From positions 5,270,001 through 5,334,000 of the forward strand of contig CP045205.1 of the NCBI GenBank assembly GCA_009363175.1: a DNA stretch of 64,000 bases, written 5' to 3'. Source of the DNA: Citrobacter telavivensis. Its GTDB lineage: Bacteria > Pseudomonadota > Gammaproteobacteria > Enterobacterales > Enterobacteriaceae. Below are positions 1 through 8,398 of the stretch, piece by piece. The first letter of the stretch is position 1, and every line of letters starts with the position of its first letter. The notes below the pieces were generated by a model. The model was given only the letters and a program-made list of their open reading frames with translations. It did no database searches and had not been told where the DNA came from. The position numbers and the translations under genes are program-made.

Positions 1-396
1 CTGCAACTGGTTTTCCCAGAACGTCATAAACGTGTTGGTAATGGTGACGCCATAAATCCACAGCAGCGGACAAATCGCGAAGAAATAGAGGAACGTGATA
101 ACCACGCCGCCCGTCTTACCAAAGTGCTCTTCTACCGTTTCCGTGATGTTGCCAGACGGGTTTGACCCGGACAGACACAGACGCGCCAGCGCGCGGTGGC
201 AATAAAAGGCGATGGGGTACGCCAGTACCAACATCAAAAGAATGGGGATTAAGCCGCCAAATCCTGCGCGGATGGGGAAGAACAACACCCCGGCGCCGAT
301 GGCAGTACCAAATAAACCCAGTGTCCAGGTGGTGTCCGATTTACGCCAGGACGACTGTTTTGTCTGGCTGGATACAATGCTGTCAGTAGTACTCAT
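1..396 (-). CDS. tdcC: Threonine/serine:H+ symporter TdcC, N-terminal 132 residues (partial)
   Basis: The first 132 codons of an inner-membrane proton-coupled L-threonine/L-serine transporter (hydroxy/aromatic amino acid permease family, LeuT-like fold) are present; the rest lies beyond the left edge. The protein reads MSTTDSIVSSQ at its N-terminus, then enters a first membrane helix with the glycine-rich GTAIGAGVLFFPIRAG at about residues 30-45, typical of the unwound first helix in this family. Further hydrophobic stretches lie near residues 48-65 and 95-115. It starts 34 bp after tdcB, consistent with the tdcABC order of the anaerobic threonine operon, in which TdcC supplies substrate to TdcB. 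The frame is open through to base 1. Confidence 0.95.
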   Translation of the reverse strand, partial: MSTTDSIVSSQTKQSSWRKSDTTWTLGLFGTAIGAGVLFFPIRAGFGGLIPILLMLVLAYPIAFYCHRALARLCLSGSNPSGNITETVEEHFGKTGGVVITFLYFFAICPLLWIYGVTITNTFMTFWENQLQ

Positions 397-430
397 ATCC
401 TATCCTCAACGAAGAGATTAATAGCCGGAT

Positions 431-1420
431 TTACGCGTCAGCTAAACCCGTAATTTGCGATACACGAGAAAGATCGATATTTCCGCCAGAAATGATGCTG
501 ACCGTTTTTCTGTTCTGGATATAACCATCTAATTTCCCACTTAATAAAGCAGCACATGCCAGTGCACCTGCACCTTCGGTCACCACTTTATTACGTTGAA
601 TTAAAGCAATCATGCTGTTGCGAATTTCGTCTTCGCTGACCAGGACAATGTCATCCACTAATTCACGCACAATTTCGTAGGTTAAATTACCCGGGCGGGA
701 AACATCACAACCATCCGCCAGGGTGCCGGTCGTTCGGTGCGTGGTTATTTCTCCAGCCTGATAAGACGCCGCCATGCCGTGCACGTTTTCGGACTGCACG
801 CCAATCACTTTAATGGTCGGGTTAATTGATTTAATGGCGATAGCAATACCTGCAATTAAACCGCCGCCGCCGATAGGAACAATCACGTTATCGACGTCAT
901 ACAGGTCTTCCATAATTTCCAGACCGATAGTGCCCTGGCCGGCAATGACTTTCGGATCGTCATATGGCGGAATAAAAATACGCCCTTCCATTTCGACAAT
1001 CTCACTGACCTTGGCGATGGTATCGTTGAAGTTGTCGCCGTGCAGCACCACTTCCGCAGAGTAATCGCAGGTGGCGGCCACTTTCGACTTCGGCGCGCCT
1101 TTTGGCATCACCACTTTGCCATCAATACCCAGCATTGCGCAGGAGAGGGAAACCCCTTGTGCGTGGTTACCCGCTGAACAGGCGACAACGCCTTTGCGTT
1201 TTTCTGCATCCGTCAATGAGCTGAGTTTGTTAAATGCGCCACGAATTTTAAATGAACCGGTACGCTGCATGTTTTCAAATTTAAGGAATATTTCCCCTTT
1301 GCACCGCTCACTAAAATAGTTTGAGCGAGGCATGCCTGTTTTATATATTTTCCCCGCCAGTCTTTTTTTTGCTTCGAGGATATCTTCAATGGCAACCGGG
1401 AGATCGTAAGTAATGTGCAT
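431..1420 (-). CDS. tdcB: Catabolic threonine dehydratase (threonine ammonia-lyase) TdcB
   Basis: PLP-dependent enzyme that deaminates L-threonine to 2-oxobutanoate and ammonia (also serine to pyruvate) in anaerobic amino-acid fermentation. At 329 residues it has the usual length of TdcB and lacks the C-terminal ACT regulatory domain of biosynthetic IlvA. The PLP lysine is K58 in GSFKIRGA, and the phosphate-binding glycine loop PIGGGGLIAG lies near residue 182. It follows tdcA by 99 bp and precedes tdcC, so it belongs to the tdc operon. No frame damage is visible. Confidence 0.97.
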   Translation of the reverse strand: MHITYDLPVAIEDILEAKKRLAGKIYKTGMPRSNYFSERCKGEIFLKFENMQRTGSFKIRGAFNKLSSLTDAEKRKGVVACSAGNHAQGVSLSCAMLGIDGKVVMPKGAPKSKVAATCDYSAEVVLHGDNFNDTIAKVSEIVEMEGRIFIPPYDDPKVIAGQGTIGLEIMEDLYDVDNVIVPIGGGGLIAGIAIAIKSINPTIKVIGVQSENVHGMAASYQAGEITTHRTTGTLADGCDVSRPGNLTYEIVRELVDDIVLVSEDEIRNSMIALIQRNKVVTEGAGALACAALLSGKLDGYIQNRKTVSIISGGNIDLSRVSQITGLADA

Positions 1421-1519
1421 TGTAACCTCTTACCTGATAGTAAAGTAATAGATAGCCGTAACCAACGTCTGATATTAAGATCGATGGTATGAATAAAGGA
1501 TTAAATTAAATTTAATCGG

Positions 1520-2458
1520 TTAGTTGATTTCAATTAATTGCTTTCGCCTGCAACCTTTATAAGATGAATATTCTTTGGCTAATTCAACCAAAACAGAAGC
1601 AGCTTTTTTAATACGATAGTTTTTTGACCATATTGCGGCATAGCGCGCAATGGGTAACGATTCTTCTACAGGGAGAGTAATAAACTGGTTTGAACCAAAA
1701 GGTGCGGCCATATCGCACGGAATCACTGTCAGAAAATCAGCATTGAGAACAAGATTATAAATGGTCACAACAGAGTCAGTTTTAACGATGTTTTCAATGC
1801 TGATGCCATTTCTTTGCAGGGTGGTGAGGAGTTCGCTGTAGTAGCCCATATTCGTTTGTGGCAACACCCACTGTTCGTTCTGCAACGATTCCAGTGTGGT
1901 GGTGCCGGTGCATGTTCGGGACTTATTCGCCACCAGCACGAACTCCGACTCAAAGAGCGGCTCGACGTGCAGATCCTGCAATTTCATTTCGTCGCTGAGC
2001 GTACCAATCGCGAAGTCCAGTCTCCCGTCGCGGATCGCTGGCAGGAATGAGGAGAGTTGCGCCTCATACATGGAGACCTGCGATTTTGGGTAGACCTCTT
2101 TAAACTTCTGGATCATATCGGACATAAAGGTAAAACCAATCAGCGAAGGAAACCCGAATGAGATATCAACCACCGTGTTGTCGGTCATGCTGTTCATCTC
2201 ATTCACCATGTTTTTCATCTCACGGGTGATGGATTCGGACCAGGAAAGTAAAACCTGCCCGGCATGGGTTAAGGTGACACCGGTATTTTTACGTACCACC
2301 AACTCAACGCCGAAATAAGCTTCAATATCGTTAATGATTTTACTGACAGCCGGCTGAGTTAACCCTAATTCTTTTGCCGCAGAACCGATAGAACCGCTTC
2401 TGATTACTTCCTGAAAGACCACCAACTGCTGTGTTTTTGGGAGAGCAAACGTATTCAT
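1520..2458 (-). CDS. tdcA: LysR-family transcriptional activator TdcA of the tdc operon
   Basis: LysR-type DNA-binding activator of the threonine dehydratase operon. The N-terminal winged helix-turn-helix spans about residues 15-65, with the recognition region GSIGSAAKELGLTQPAVSK at 22-40. A periplasmic-binding-protein-like effector domain follows. I chose the ATG at 2458 (MNTFALPKTQ), giving 312 residues as in E. coli, rather than the in-frame ATG 26 codons upstream at 2536, which would run into the promoter and the CRP-type site. It is the first gene of tdcABC. In E. coli the divergent activator gene tdcR lies just upstream; I see no convincing tdcR here. Confidence 0.94.
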   Translation of the reverse strand: MNTFALPKTQQLVVFQEVIRSGSIGSAAKELGLTQPAVSKIINDIEAYFGVELVVRKNTGVTLTHAGQVLLSWSESITREMKNMVNEMNSMTDNTVVDISFGFPSLIGFTFMSDMIQKFKEVYPKSQVSMYEAQLSSFLPAIRDGRLDFAIGTLSDEMKLQDLHVEPLFESEFVLVANKSRTCTGTTTLESLQNEQWVLPQTNMGYYSELLTTLQRNGISIENIVKTDSVVTIYNLVLNADFLTVIPCDMAAPFGSNQFITLPVEESLPIARYAAIWSKNYRIKKAASVLVELAKEYSSYKGCRRKQLIEIN

Positions 2459-2521
2459 ATCGACCTGCGTTAATAACTTTGTTGACGGCGTGAAGTGTAA
2501 CAAATTACGTGAAGCAGGATA

Positions 2522-2537
2522 TGTGCGACTACTCACA
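2522..2537 (-). promoter_or_regulatory. Probable CRP site upstream of tdcA
   Basis: Read on the minus strand the site is TGTGAGTAGTCGCACA, matching the CRP consensus TGTGA-N6-TCACA at nine of ten positions. It is centred about 71 bp upstream of the tdcA start codon. CRP dependence of the tdc operon is established in E. coli, and this sequence occupies the equivalent place. Confidence 0.75.
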
Positions 2538-3077
2538 AATTGCCTTCACCTATATTTAAAGGGGTTATTATAAAATAAATAACTTGTTTGAATTCAATTG
2601 ATTACATAAATACCATGTCACTTTAGTCTGATTTTTGTCAAAAAAAGAGGGGGGGATAACAATATTTTATGGCGATAACACACGTTATTTTCACCTCAGG
2701 TTTAAAAATGAGGAATGACGATATTTCAAGCAATTATCGAGCAGTTAATGGCCAAATTGTTCATTAAATTTAATAAGTAATTTATCAAATATAATTATAC
2801 TCAGGACATAAGTTGAGATAAATAACGTTATACATCACGTTTTTTTGCCTTATTTGTTTATAAAGAAACATTGAATTTATCATTAATTAAATATAAGCAT
2901 ACAAATAGTTATCATTTACAACAATGCATTAACACTGACATTTTTCACTTTTACAGAGTGTAATTTTATCTAAGAGAACGTTTGCTTTTCATTTCTCCCG
3001 ACAAACTAACCACTGGCAGCGTTTTGTGTTGCTGCTCACAGAACCAGAAATCTCTTATTTGTGAGCAACTCAAAACC
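2538..3077. other. Gene-free AT-rich region between tdcA and the BIME
   Basis: About 540 bp of strongly AT-rich sequence without a credible coding frame. It contains a run of seven guanines near 2648-2654 and several A/T tracts. K-12 carries tdcR, yhaB and yhaC in this interval; no comparable reading frame is visible here. It presumably holds distal tdc control elements such as IHF-type sites, but I cannot place one with confidence. Confidence 0.5.
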
Positions 3078-3256
3078 ATGCCGGATGGCGATGCTATCGC
3101 ATCTTATCCGGCCTACAGGAGCTACAGGAGCGGGGTCGACATTCGTAGGCCTGATAAGCGAAGCGCCATCAGGCAACAGCTGTCGAATCGTATCCGGCCT
3201 ACAGGAGCGGGGTCGACGTTCGTAGGCCTGATAAGCGAAGCGCCATCAGGCAACAG
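3078..3256. repeat. BIME made of several REP (palindromic) units
   Basis: Alternating REP-type palindromes: GCCGGATGGCGATGC with its partner TTATCCGGCCTACAGGA, then twice a unit that includes CGTAGGCCTGATAAGCGAAG and GCGCCATCAGGCAACAGC. The second half repeats a roughly 70-bp segment (GGAGCGGGGTCGAC followed by the palindrome). The array lies beyond the 3' end of rnpB, where such elements usually stabilise transcript ends or bind gyrase/IHF. Confidence 0.9.
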
Positions 3257-3278
3257 CGTTGTTGCAGCCTGTAAAAGC

Positions 3279-3302
3279 AAAAACCCGCCGAAGCGGGTTT
3301 AT
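3279..3302 (-). terminator. Rho-independent terminator of rnpB
   Basis: On the minus strand an AACCCGC stem, TTCG tetraloop and GCGGGTT stem are followed by TTTGC, beginning just past the mature 3' end of RNase P RNA. The hairpin is compact and GC rich with a short T-run. Confidence 0.85.
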
Positions 3303-3310
3303 ACATTATG

Positions 3311-3687
<377 letters not shown>

Positions 3688-3694
3688 GGCGCGC

Positions 3695-3723
3695 AGTATA
3701 GAGGGTTTGCACGCCCTTGTCAC
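3695..3723 (-). promoter_or_regulatory. rnpB promoter (-35 GTGACA, 17-bp spacer, -10 TATACT)
   Basis: On the minus strand GTGACA (3723-3718) and TATACT (3700-3695) are separated by exactly 17 bp. Transcription would start at the known GAAGCTG 5' end at 3687. The GC-rich stretch after the -10 (GCGCGCC) resembles the stringent discriminator of stable-RNA promoters. The -35 hexamer overlaps the TGA stop of garK. Confidence 0.85.
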
Positions 3724-4865
3724 CCCGCACTGCGCATTCCCACTGCCAGCGTCGCCGCAATGTTTCGCGATGCCCGGTAAATGTTGTCAAATGCGCCGCG
3801 AAAAGCCTCTTCCAGAGTACCAATACTGGTTAATACGCTGAACACGGCATCGATCCCATATTGATGCACCACGCCAACATCCCGCGTCAGACTGCCCGCA
3901 ATACCAATCACCGGCTTGTGGTATTTCTTCGCTACGTTCGCCACGCCAACCGGCACTTTGCCGTGAATGCTCTGGCTGTCGATGCGCCCTTCACCAGTAA
4001 CAACCAGCGTACAGTCGTGAATATGTTCTTCCAGATTGAGCGCCTGAGTGACTATCTCAATCCCGCTTTTCAGCTCCGCGCCGAGGAATGCCATCAGCGC
4101 CGCCCCCATGCCACCTGCCGCGCCTGCGCCAGGCACGTTTTTCACATCCACACCCAGCGATTTTTTAATGATGTCTGCGTAGTGAGCCAGATTGCGGTCC
4201 AGTTCGAGGATCAACGCCTCCGTCGCCCCTTTTTGCGGACCAAAGATCCGCGAGGCGCCCAGCTCGCCCACCAGCGGATTAGTCACGTCACAAGCGACGC
4301 GGATAGCACAGTCTTTTATGCGCGGATCCAGACCAGACACATCAATGGTGTTGAGACTATTCAGGCTGCCGCCACCGTAGCCCATTTCAGTTCCGTTGGC
4401 ATCGCACAACTTCGCCCCCAGCGCCTGAACCATCCCGGCTCCACCATCATTGGTCGCGCTCCCGCCAATGCCGATAATAATATTGCTCGCCCCACTGTCC
4501 AGCGCCTGCAAAATAAGCTCCCCGGTGCCGCGCGAAGTGGTGATCAGTGGGTTACGTTTATCGGGGGGAACCAGCGCCAGTCCGCTGGCTGCCGCCATTT
4601 CAATAAATGCGGTCTTTCCATCGCCTGACATGCCCCAGCTGGCATTCACTTTTTCACCCAGCGGTCCGGTCACCAAAGCGGAATGTGCAGAACCGTGCGT
4701 GGCGGCAATCATGGCTTCAACCGTCCCCTCACCACCATCGGCGACCGGAACGGAAACATACTGCGCATCGGGGAAAATTTCCCGAAATCCTTTTTCTATC
4801 GCCTGCGCTACCTCAGTAGCAGAAAGGCTTTCTTTATAAGAGTCTGGGGCAATTACGATTTTCAT
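3720..4865 (-). CDS. garK: Glycerate 2-kinase GarK
   Basis: ATP-dependent D-glycerate kinase that makes 2-phosphoglycerate, the last step of galactarate/glucarate breakdown before glycolysis. It has 381 residues, the usual length for this family (glycerate kinase type 1). Visible motifs are DGGEGT at 43-48 and the glycine-rich GGSATNDGG at 134-142, both expected for substrate/ATP binding. It is the distal gene of garPLRK, separated from garR by a REP element. Its stop codon lies inside the rnpB promoter. Confidence 0.97.
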   Translation of the reverse strand: MKIVIAPDSYKESLSATEVAQAIEKGFREIFPDAQYVSVPVADGGEGTVEAMIAATHGSAHSALVTGPLGEKVNASWGMSGDGKTAFIEMAAASGLALVPPDKRNPLITTSRGTGELILQALDSGASNIIIGIGGSATNDGGAGMVQALGAKLCDANGTEMGYGGGSLNSLNTIDVSGLDPRIKDCAIRVACDVTNPLVGELGASRIFGPQKGATEALILELDRNLAHYADIIKKSLGVDVKNVPGAGAAGGMGAALMAFLGAELKSGIEIVTQALNLEEHIHDCTLVVTGEGRIDSQSIHGKVPVGVANVAKKYHKPVIGIAGSLTRDVGVVHQYGIDAVFSVLTSIGTLEEAFRGAFDNIYRASRNIAATLAVGMRSAG

Positions 4866-4889
4866 GATGATCGCCTGTTACTGCACAAC

Positions 4890-4953
4890 GCCGGATGGCG
4901 TTTTACTTATCCGGCCTACAATCCAGGCCCGGATCGCGACGCGCCATCCGGGC
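4890..4953. repeat. REP pair between garR and garK
   Basis: GCCGGATGGCG with its complement CTTATCCGGCCTACA and a second arm GCGCCATCCGGGC form a REP-type inverted structure. It fills the garR-garK gap and may give the two cistrons different transcript stability. Confidence 0.85.
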
Positions 4954-4962
4954 ACAAGGTCA

Positions 4963-5853
4963 TTAGCGAGTGACTTCCACTTTCGCCAGTTTTTCGTAAT
5001 AGCACGCCAGCGCACTGTGGTCGGCGGTTCCCAGGCCGTCAGCACGCAGCGCCTGCATCATCTCCATGACTGCCGCAGTCAGCGGAAGCTGAGCACCAAC
5101 ACCGTGAGACGTATCCAGCGCGTTAGCCAGATCTTTAATGTGCAGGTCGATACGGAAACCTGGCTTGAAGTTACGGTCCATCACCATCGGCGCTTTCGCA
5201 TCCAGTACGGTACTGCCCGCCAGGCCGCCACGGATCGCCTGATAGACCAGATCCGGATTCACACCGGCTTTGGTTGCCAGCGTCAGCGCTTCGGACATCG
5301 CCGCAATGTTCAGCGCCACAATCACCTGGTTTGCCAGCTTGGTGACGTTACCCGCACCGATGTCACCGGTATGAACAACGGAACCCGCCATGGCTTTCAG
5401 CAGGGGGTAGTACTTATCGAAAATCGCCTTGTCGCCGCCAACCATCACCGACAGCGTGCCGTCGATAGCCTTTGGTTCACCGCCACTCACCGGCGCGTCC
5501 AGCATATCGATGCCCTTGGCTTTCAGCGCGTCGCTGATTTCACGGCTCGCCAGCGGCGCGATAGAACTCATATCGATCAGCACTGTGCCCGGTTTTGCCC
5601 CTTCGATAATGCCGCCTTCGCCCAGCGCAACCTCTTTCACATGCGGAGAGTTCGGCAGCATGGTGATGATGACATCACACTGCTCAGCAATCGCTTTAGC
5701 GTTAGGAGCGGTTTCTGCGCCTGCCGCGATAACGTCAGCGATCGCTTCAGGATTACGGTCAGAAACCACCAGCGAGTAACCTGCTTTCAGGAGGTTTTTA
5801 CTCATTGGTTTACCCATGATACCCAGGCCAATAAAACCAACTTTCATAGTCAT
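4963..5853 (-). CDS. garR: Tartronate semialdehyde reductase GarR
   Basis: NAD(P)H-dependent 3-hydroxyacid dehydrogenase that reduces tartronate semialdehyde to D-glycerate. The Rossmann motif GLGIMG is at residues 9-14, the substrate-binding DAPVSGG at 119-125, and the catalytic lysine is K172 in GNVTKLANQ. Two starts are possible two codons apart: ATG 5853 (296 residues, preceded by AAGAGAG at good spacing) or ATG 5847 (294 residues, the length I recall for E. coli). It lies 29 bp downstream of garL in the garPLRK operon. Confidence 0.96.
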   Translation of the reverse strand: MTMKVGFIGLGIMGKPMSKNLLKAGYSLVVSDRNPEAIADVIAAGAETAPNAKAIAEQCDVIITMLPNSPHVKEVALGEGGIIEGAKPGTVLIDMSSIAPLASREISDALKAKGIDMLDAPVSGGEPKAIDGTLSVMVGGDKAIFDKYYPLLKAMAGSVVHTGDIGAGNVTKLANQVIVALNIAAMSEALTLATKAGVNPDLVYQAIRGGLAGSTVLDAKAPMVMDRNFKPGFRIDLHIKDLANALDTSHGVGAQLPLTAAVMEMMQALRADGLGTADHSALACYYEKLAKVEVTR

Positions 5854-5882
5854 ATCAATAATCTCTCTTGTTTCGGTGGTGG

Positions 5883-6656
5883 TTATTTCTTAAAGGAGTC
5901 AGCCAGCTTCTGCGTGGCGGAACGGAACACGCCCAGGTCGCTACCGACGGCAACAAACGTAGCGCCCCATTCCAGATAGCGACGTGCGTCGGCATCAACC
6001 GGTGCCAGAATGCCGCTCGGCTTGCCGTGCGCTTTCGCGCGGGCAAAGATGTGCTGAATGGCTTTTTGCACCTCAGGATGAGACGCATTGCCGAGGTGGC
6101 CTAACGCCGCAGCCAGATCGCTTGGGCCAACGAAAATGCCGTCGACGCCTTCGGTGGCAGCGATAGCATCGACGTTATCCACGCCCTGCTGGCTCTCAAT
6201 CTGCACAATGATGGTGATGTTCTTGTTGGACTGCGCGAAGTAATCCGGGACGGTACCAAACATGTTGGCGCGATGCGATACAGACACCCCGCGGATCCCT
6301 TCTGGCGGATAGCGCGTTGATGCGACGGCATTCACCGCTTCTTCTTCCGTTTCAACAAACGGGATCAGGAAGTTGTAAAAACCGATATCCAGCAGACGCT
6401 TGATAATGACCGGCTCATTGGTTGGTACACGCACAACCGGCGCACTGGCACTGCCTTTCAGCGCCATCAACTGCGGAATAAAGGTAGAGACATCGTTTGG
6501 CGCATGTTCGCCATCCAGCACCAGCCAGTCGAAGCCCGCCAGTCCTAAAACTTCGGTACTGATTGGGCTTGCCAGCGCTGACCAGCAGCCGATCTGAATC
6601 TGATGCGCAGCCAGCGCTGCTTTGAACTTGTTCGGGAAAATGTCGTTATTCATCAC
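5883..6656 (-). CDS. garL: 5-keto-4-deoxy-D-glucarate aldolase GarL
   Basis: Class II, Mg2+-dependent aldolase of the HpcH/HpaI family. It cleaves 5-keto-4-deoxy-glucarate (and 2-keto-3-deoxyglucarate) to pyruvate and tartronate semialdehyde. Family features seen are the N-terminal LVLDGEHAPND with the catalytic histidine at about residue 51, VVRVPTN, the metal-ligand region VQIESQQGV, and GPSDLAAALG. The protein has 257 residues; the second ATG one codon in would give the 256 I recall for E. coli. It sits between garP and garR. Confidence 0.96.
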   Translation of the reverse strand: MMNNDIFPNKFKAALAAHQIQIGCWSALASPISTEVLGLAGFDWLVLDGEHAPNDVSTFIPQLMALKGSASAPVVRVPTNEPVIIKRLLDIGFYNFLIPFVETEEEAVNAVASTRYPPEGIRGVSVSHRANMFGTVPDYFAQSNKNITIIVQIESQQGVDNVDAIAATEGVDGIFVGPSDLAAALGHLGNASHPEVQKAIQHIFARAKAHGKPSGILAPVDADARRYLEWGATFVAVGSDLGVFRSATQKLADSFKK

Positions 6657-6681
6657 TTTTACCTTGTCACTTAACCGTTAA

Positions 6682-8016
6682 TTATTTCTGCAGTTCCATA
6701 CGTTTAATGTCACCGACAATAAACAGGTAGCACACCATTGCCATTAGCGCGGAACAACCAACGAATACCAGCGCAGCGTTGAAGGAGTGCAGTTCACTTA
6801 CCAGGTAACCGATAACCAGTGGCGTTACGATGGATGCCACATTGCCAAAGACGTTAAATACTCCGCCGCACAGGCCAACAATCTCTTTCGGTGCGGTATC
6901 CGAGATAACCGGCCAGCCCAGAGCGCCAAATCCTTTACCAAAGAAGGCCAGCGCCATCAGCGTCACCACCAGCGCGGTGTTGTCGGTGTAGTTGCACAGA
7001 ATGATGGTGGAGGCCAGCAGCATTCCCAGCACAATTGGCAGCTTACGTGCAACGGTGATAGAAAAACCGCGCTTAATCAGATAGTCCGAGAACACACCGC
7101 CCAGCACGCCGCCGGCGAAACCACACAGTGCCGGAATCGAAGCCACCAGACCCACTTTCAGGATCGACATCCCTTTTTCCTGCACCAGGTAAATCGGGAA
7201 CCAGGTCAGGAAGAACCAGGTGATGGTGTTGATGAAATACTGTCCGAAGAACACGCCGAGCATCATGCGGTTGGTCAATAACTGCTTGATGTAATGCAGT
7301 TTCGGACCACTGGCCACTGCGCTGCCAGGCTTTTTGTGGTCCATATCCACGACCGCACCGTTTTCAGAGATGAACTTCAACTCTTCTGCGGACATCCGCG
7401 GATGGTCAGTGGGGTTATGAATCAGTTTGACCCACAGCGCCGTCAGGACAAACCCGATGACGCCCATCACGGTAAAGACGTGCTCCCAGCCCCAGGCAAA
7501 GGTCAACCAGCCCAGCAGCGGCGAGAACAGTGCCAGTGAAAAATACTGAGCAGAGTTAAAGATGGCCGACGCGGTTCCACGCTCTTTGGTCGGGAACCAG
7601 GCCGCGACGATACGGGCGTTTGCCGGGAACGAAGGCGCTTCCGAGAAACCCAACATAAAGCGCATAAAGAACATCGAAACTCCCGCCCAGGCCAGCGGGA
7701 ACATATCCACGAAGCCTTGCAGGAAGGTGAACAACGACCAGAAGAACAGGCTGTAGGTGTAAACTTTTTTCGAGCCAAACTTATCGAGCAGCCAGCCGCC
7801 AGGGATTTGCATCAGCAGGTAGGCCCAGCCAAATGCAGAGAAGATGTAACCCATTGACACGGCGCTCAGTTGCAACTCTTTGGCGACTTCGGTTCCGGCA
7901 ATGGATAGCGTCGCCCGGTCCGCATAGTTAACCGCTGTGACAATAAAAATTATCAGCAGAATTAAATAGCGTGTATGCATACCTTTCTTTTTTTCTTCAA
8001 CTGTATCCAGGATCAT
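6682..8016 (-). CDS. garP: D-galactarate/D-glucarate/D-glycerate MFS transporter GarP
   Basis: Major facilitator superfamily proton symporter of the anion:cation symporter group, 444 residues with twelve predicted membrane helices. The signature loop between helices 2 and 3 is GWLLDKFGSKK at residues 74-84. Helix 1 carries the family NYADRAT motif at about 30-36. It is the first gene of garPLRK, followed 25 bp later by garL, and lies divergent to garD across a 382-bp control region. It imports the diacid sugars degraded by the rest of the cluster. Confidence 0.96.
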   Translation of the reverse strand: MILDTVEEKKKGMHTRYLILLIIFIVTAVNYADRATLSIAGTEVAKELQLSAVSMGYIFSAFGWAYLLMQIPGGWLLDKFGSKKVYTYSLFFWSLFTFLQGFVDMFPLAWAGVSMFFMRFMLGFSEAPSFPANARIVAAWFPTKERGTASAIFNSAQYFSLALFSPLLGWLTFAWGWEHVFTVMGVIGFVLTALWVKLIHNPTDHPRMSAEELKFISENGAVVDMDHKKPGSAVASGPKLHYIKQLLTNRMMLGVFFGQYFINTITWFFLTWFPIYLVQEKGMSILKVGLVASIPALCGFAGGVLGGVFSDYLIKRGFSITVARKLPIVLGMLLASTIILCNYTDNTALVVTLMALAFFGKGFGALGWPVISDTAPKEIVGLCGGVFNVFGNVASIVTPLVIGYLVSELHSFNAALVFVGCSALMAMVCYLFIVGDIKRMELQK

Positions 8017-8267
8017 TTTATTTACCTCAGGGACTTAAGCAGACATATTTATTATTATTTATTGATGACAGACGCTATCGCTTATTAATTAATGCAGATA
8101 CTCATTTCGTGATTCAGTATAATCAGGCGGGAAGCATTAAGCATTGTGCAGATGCTCACTAACAATGCCCATTACAAATAATATCTTGAGCATATGCACA
8201 TAACGCTGGGCGCTGATGCACATATTTACGCTTTACTACCCCTGATAGCAGGGCTTTCACCATAACG

Positions 8268-8283
8268 AGTGATCTGGATCACA
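8268..8283. promoter_or_regulatory. Probable CRP site in the garP-garD divergent region
   Basis: AGTGATCTGGATCACA matches TGTGA-N6-TCACA at nine of ten positions and continues in a symmetric context. It lies 116 bp upstream of garD and about 252 bp upstream of garP, so it could serve garD directly. The rest of the 382-bp intergenic region (8017-8398) is AT rich and holds a 13-bp direct repeat. Confidence 0.7.
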
Positions 8284-8302
8284 TTCTTAATTTTGAACTC
8301 CT

Positions 8303-8336
8303 GACATCCTTATTTCACGACAGGACATCCTTATTT
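8303..8336. repeat. 13-bp direct repeat GACATCCTTATTT upstream of garD
   Basis: GACATCCTTATTT occurs at 8303-8315 and again at 8324-8336. The 21-bp offset puts the copies on the same face of the helix. It lies between the CRP-type site and the garD start, where an activator such as CdaR or RNA polymerase would act. Confidence 0.6.
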
Positions 8337-8398
8337 TAATAATCAGATTCGTAGAACCCTCTATATTAATATCACCCCCGGCTGGAGAATACTGGACA

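Noticed and set aside
162..421. Short plus-strand frames opposite tdcC
   Set aside because: They lie wholly within the tdcC coding sequence on the other strand and have no family resemblance.
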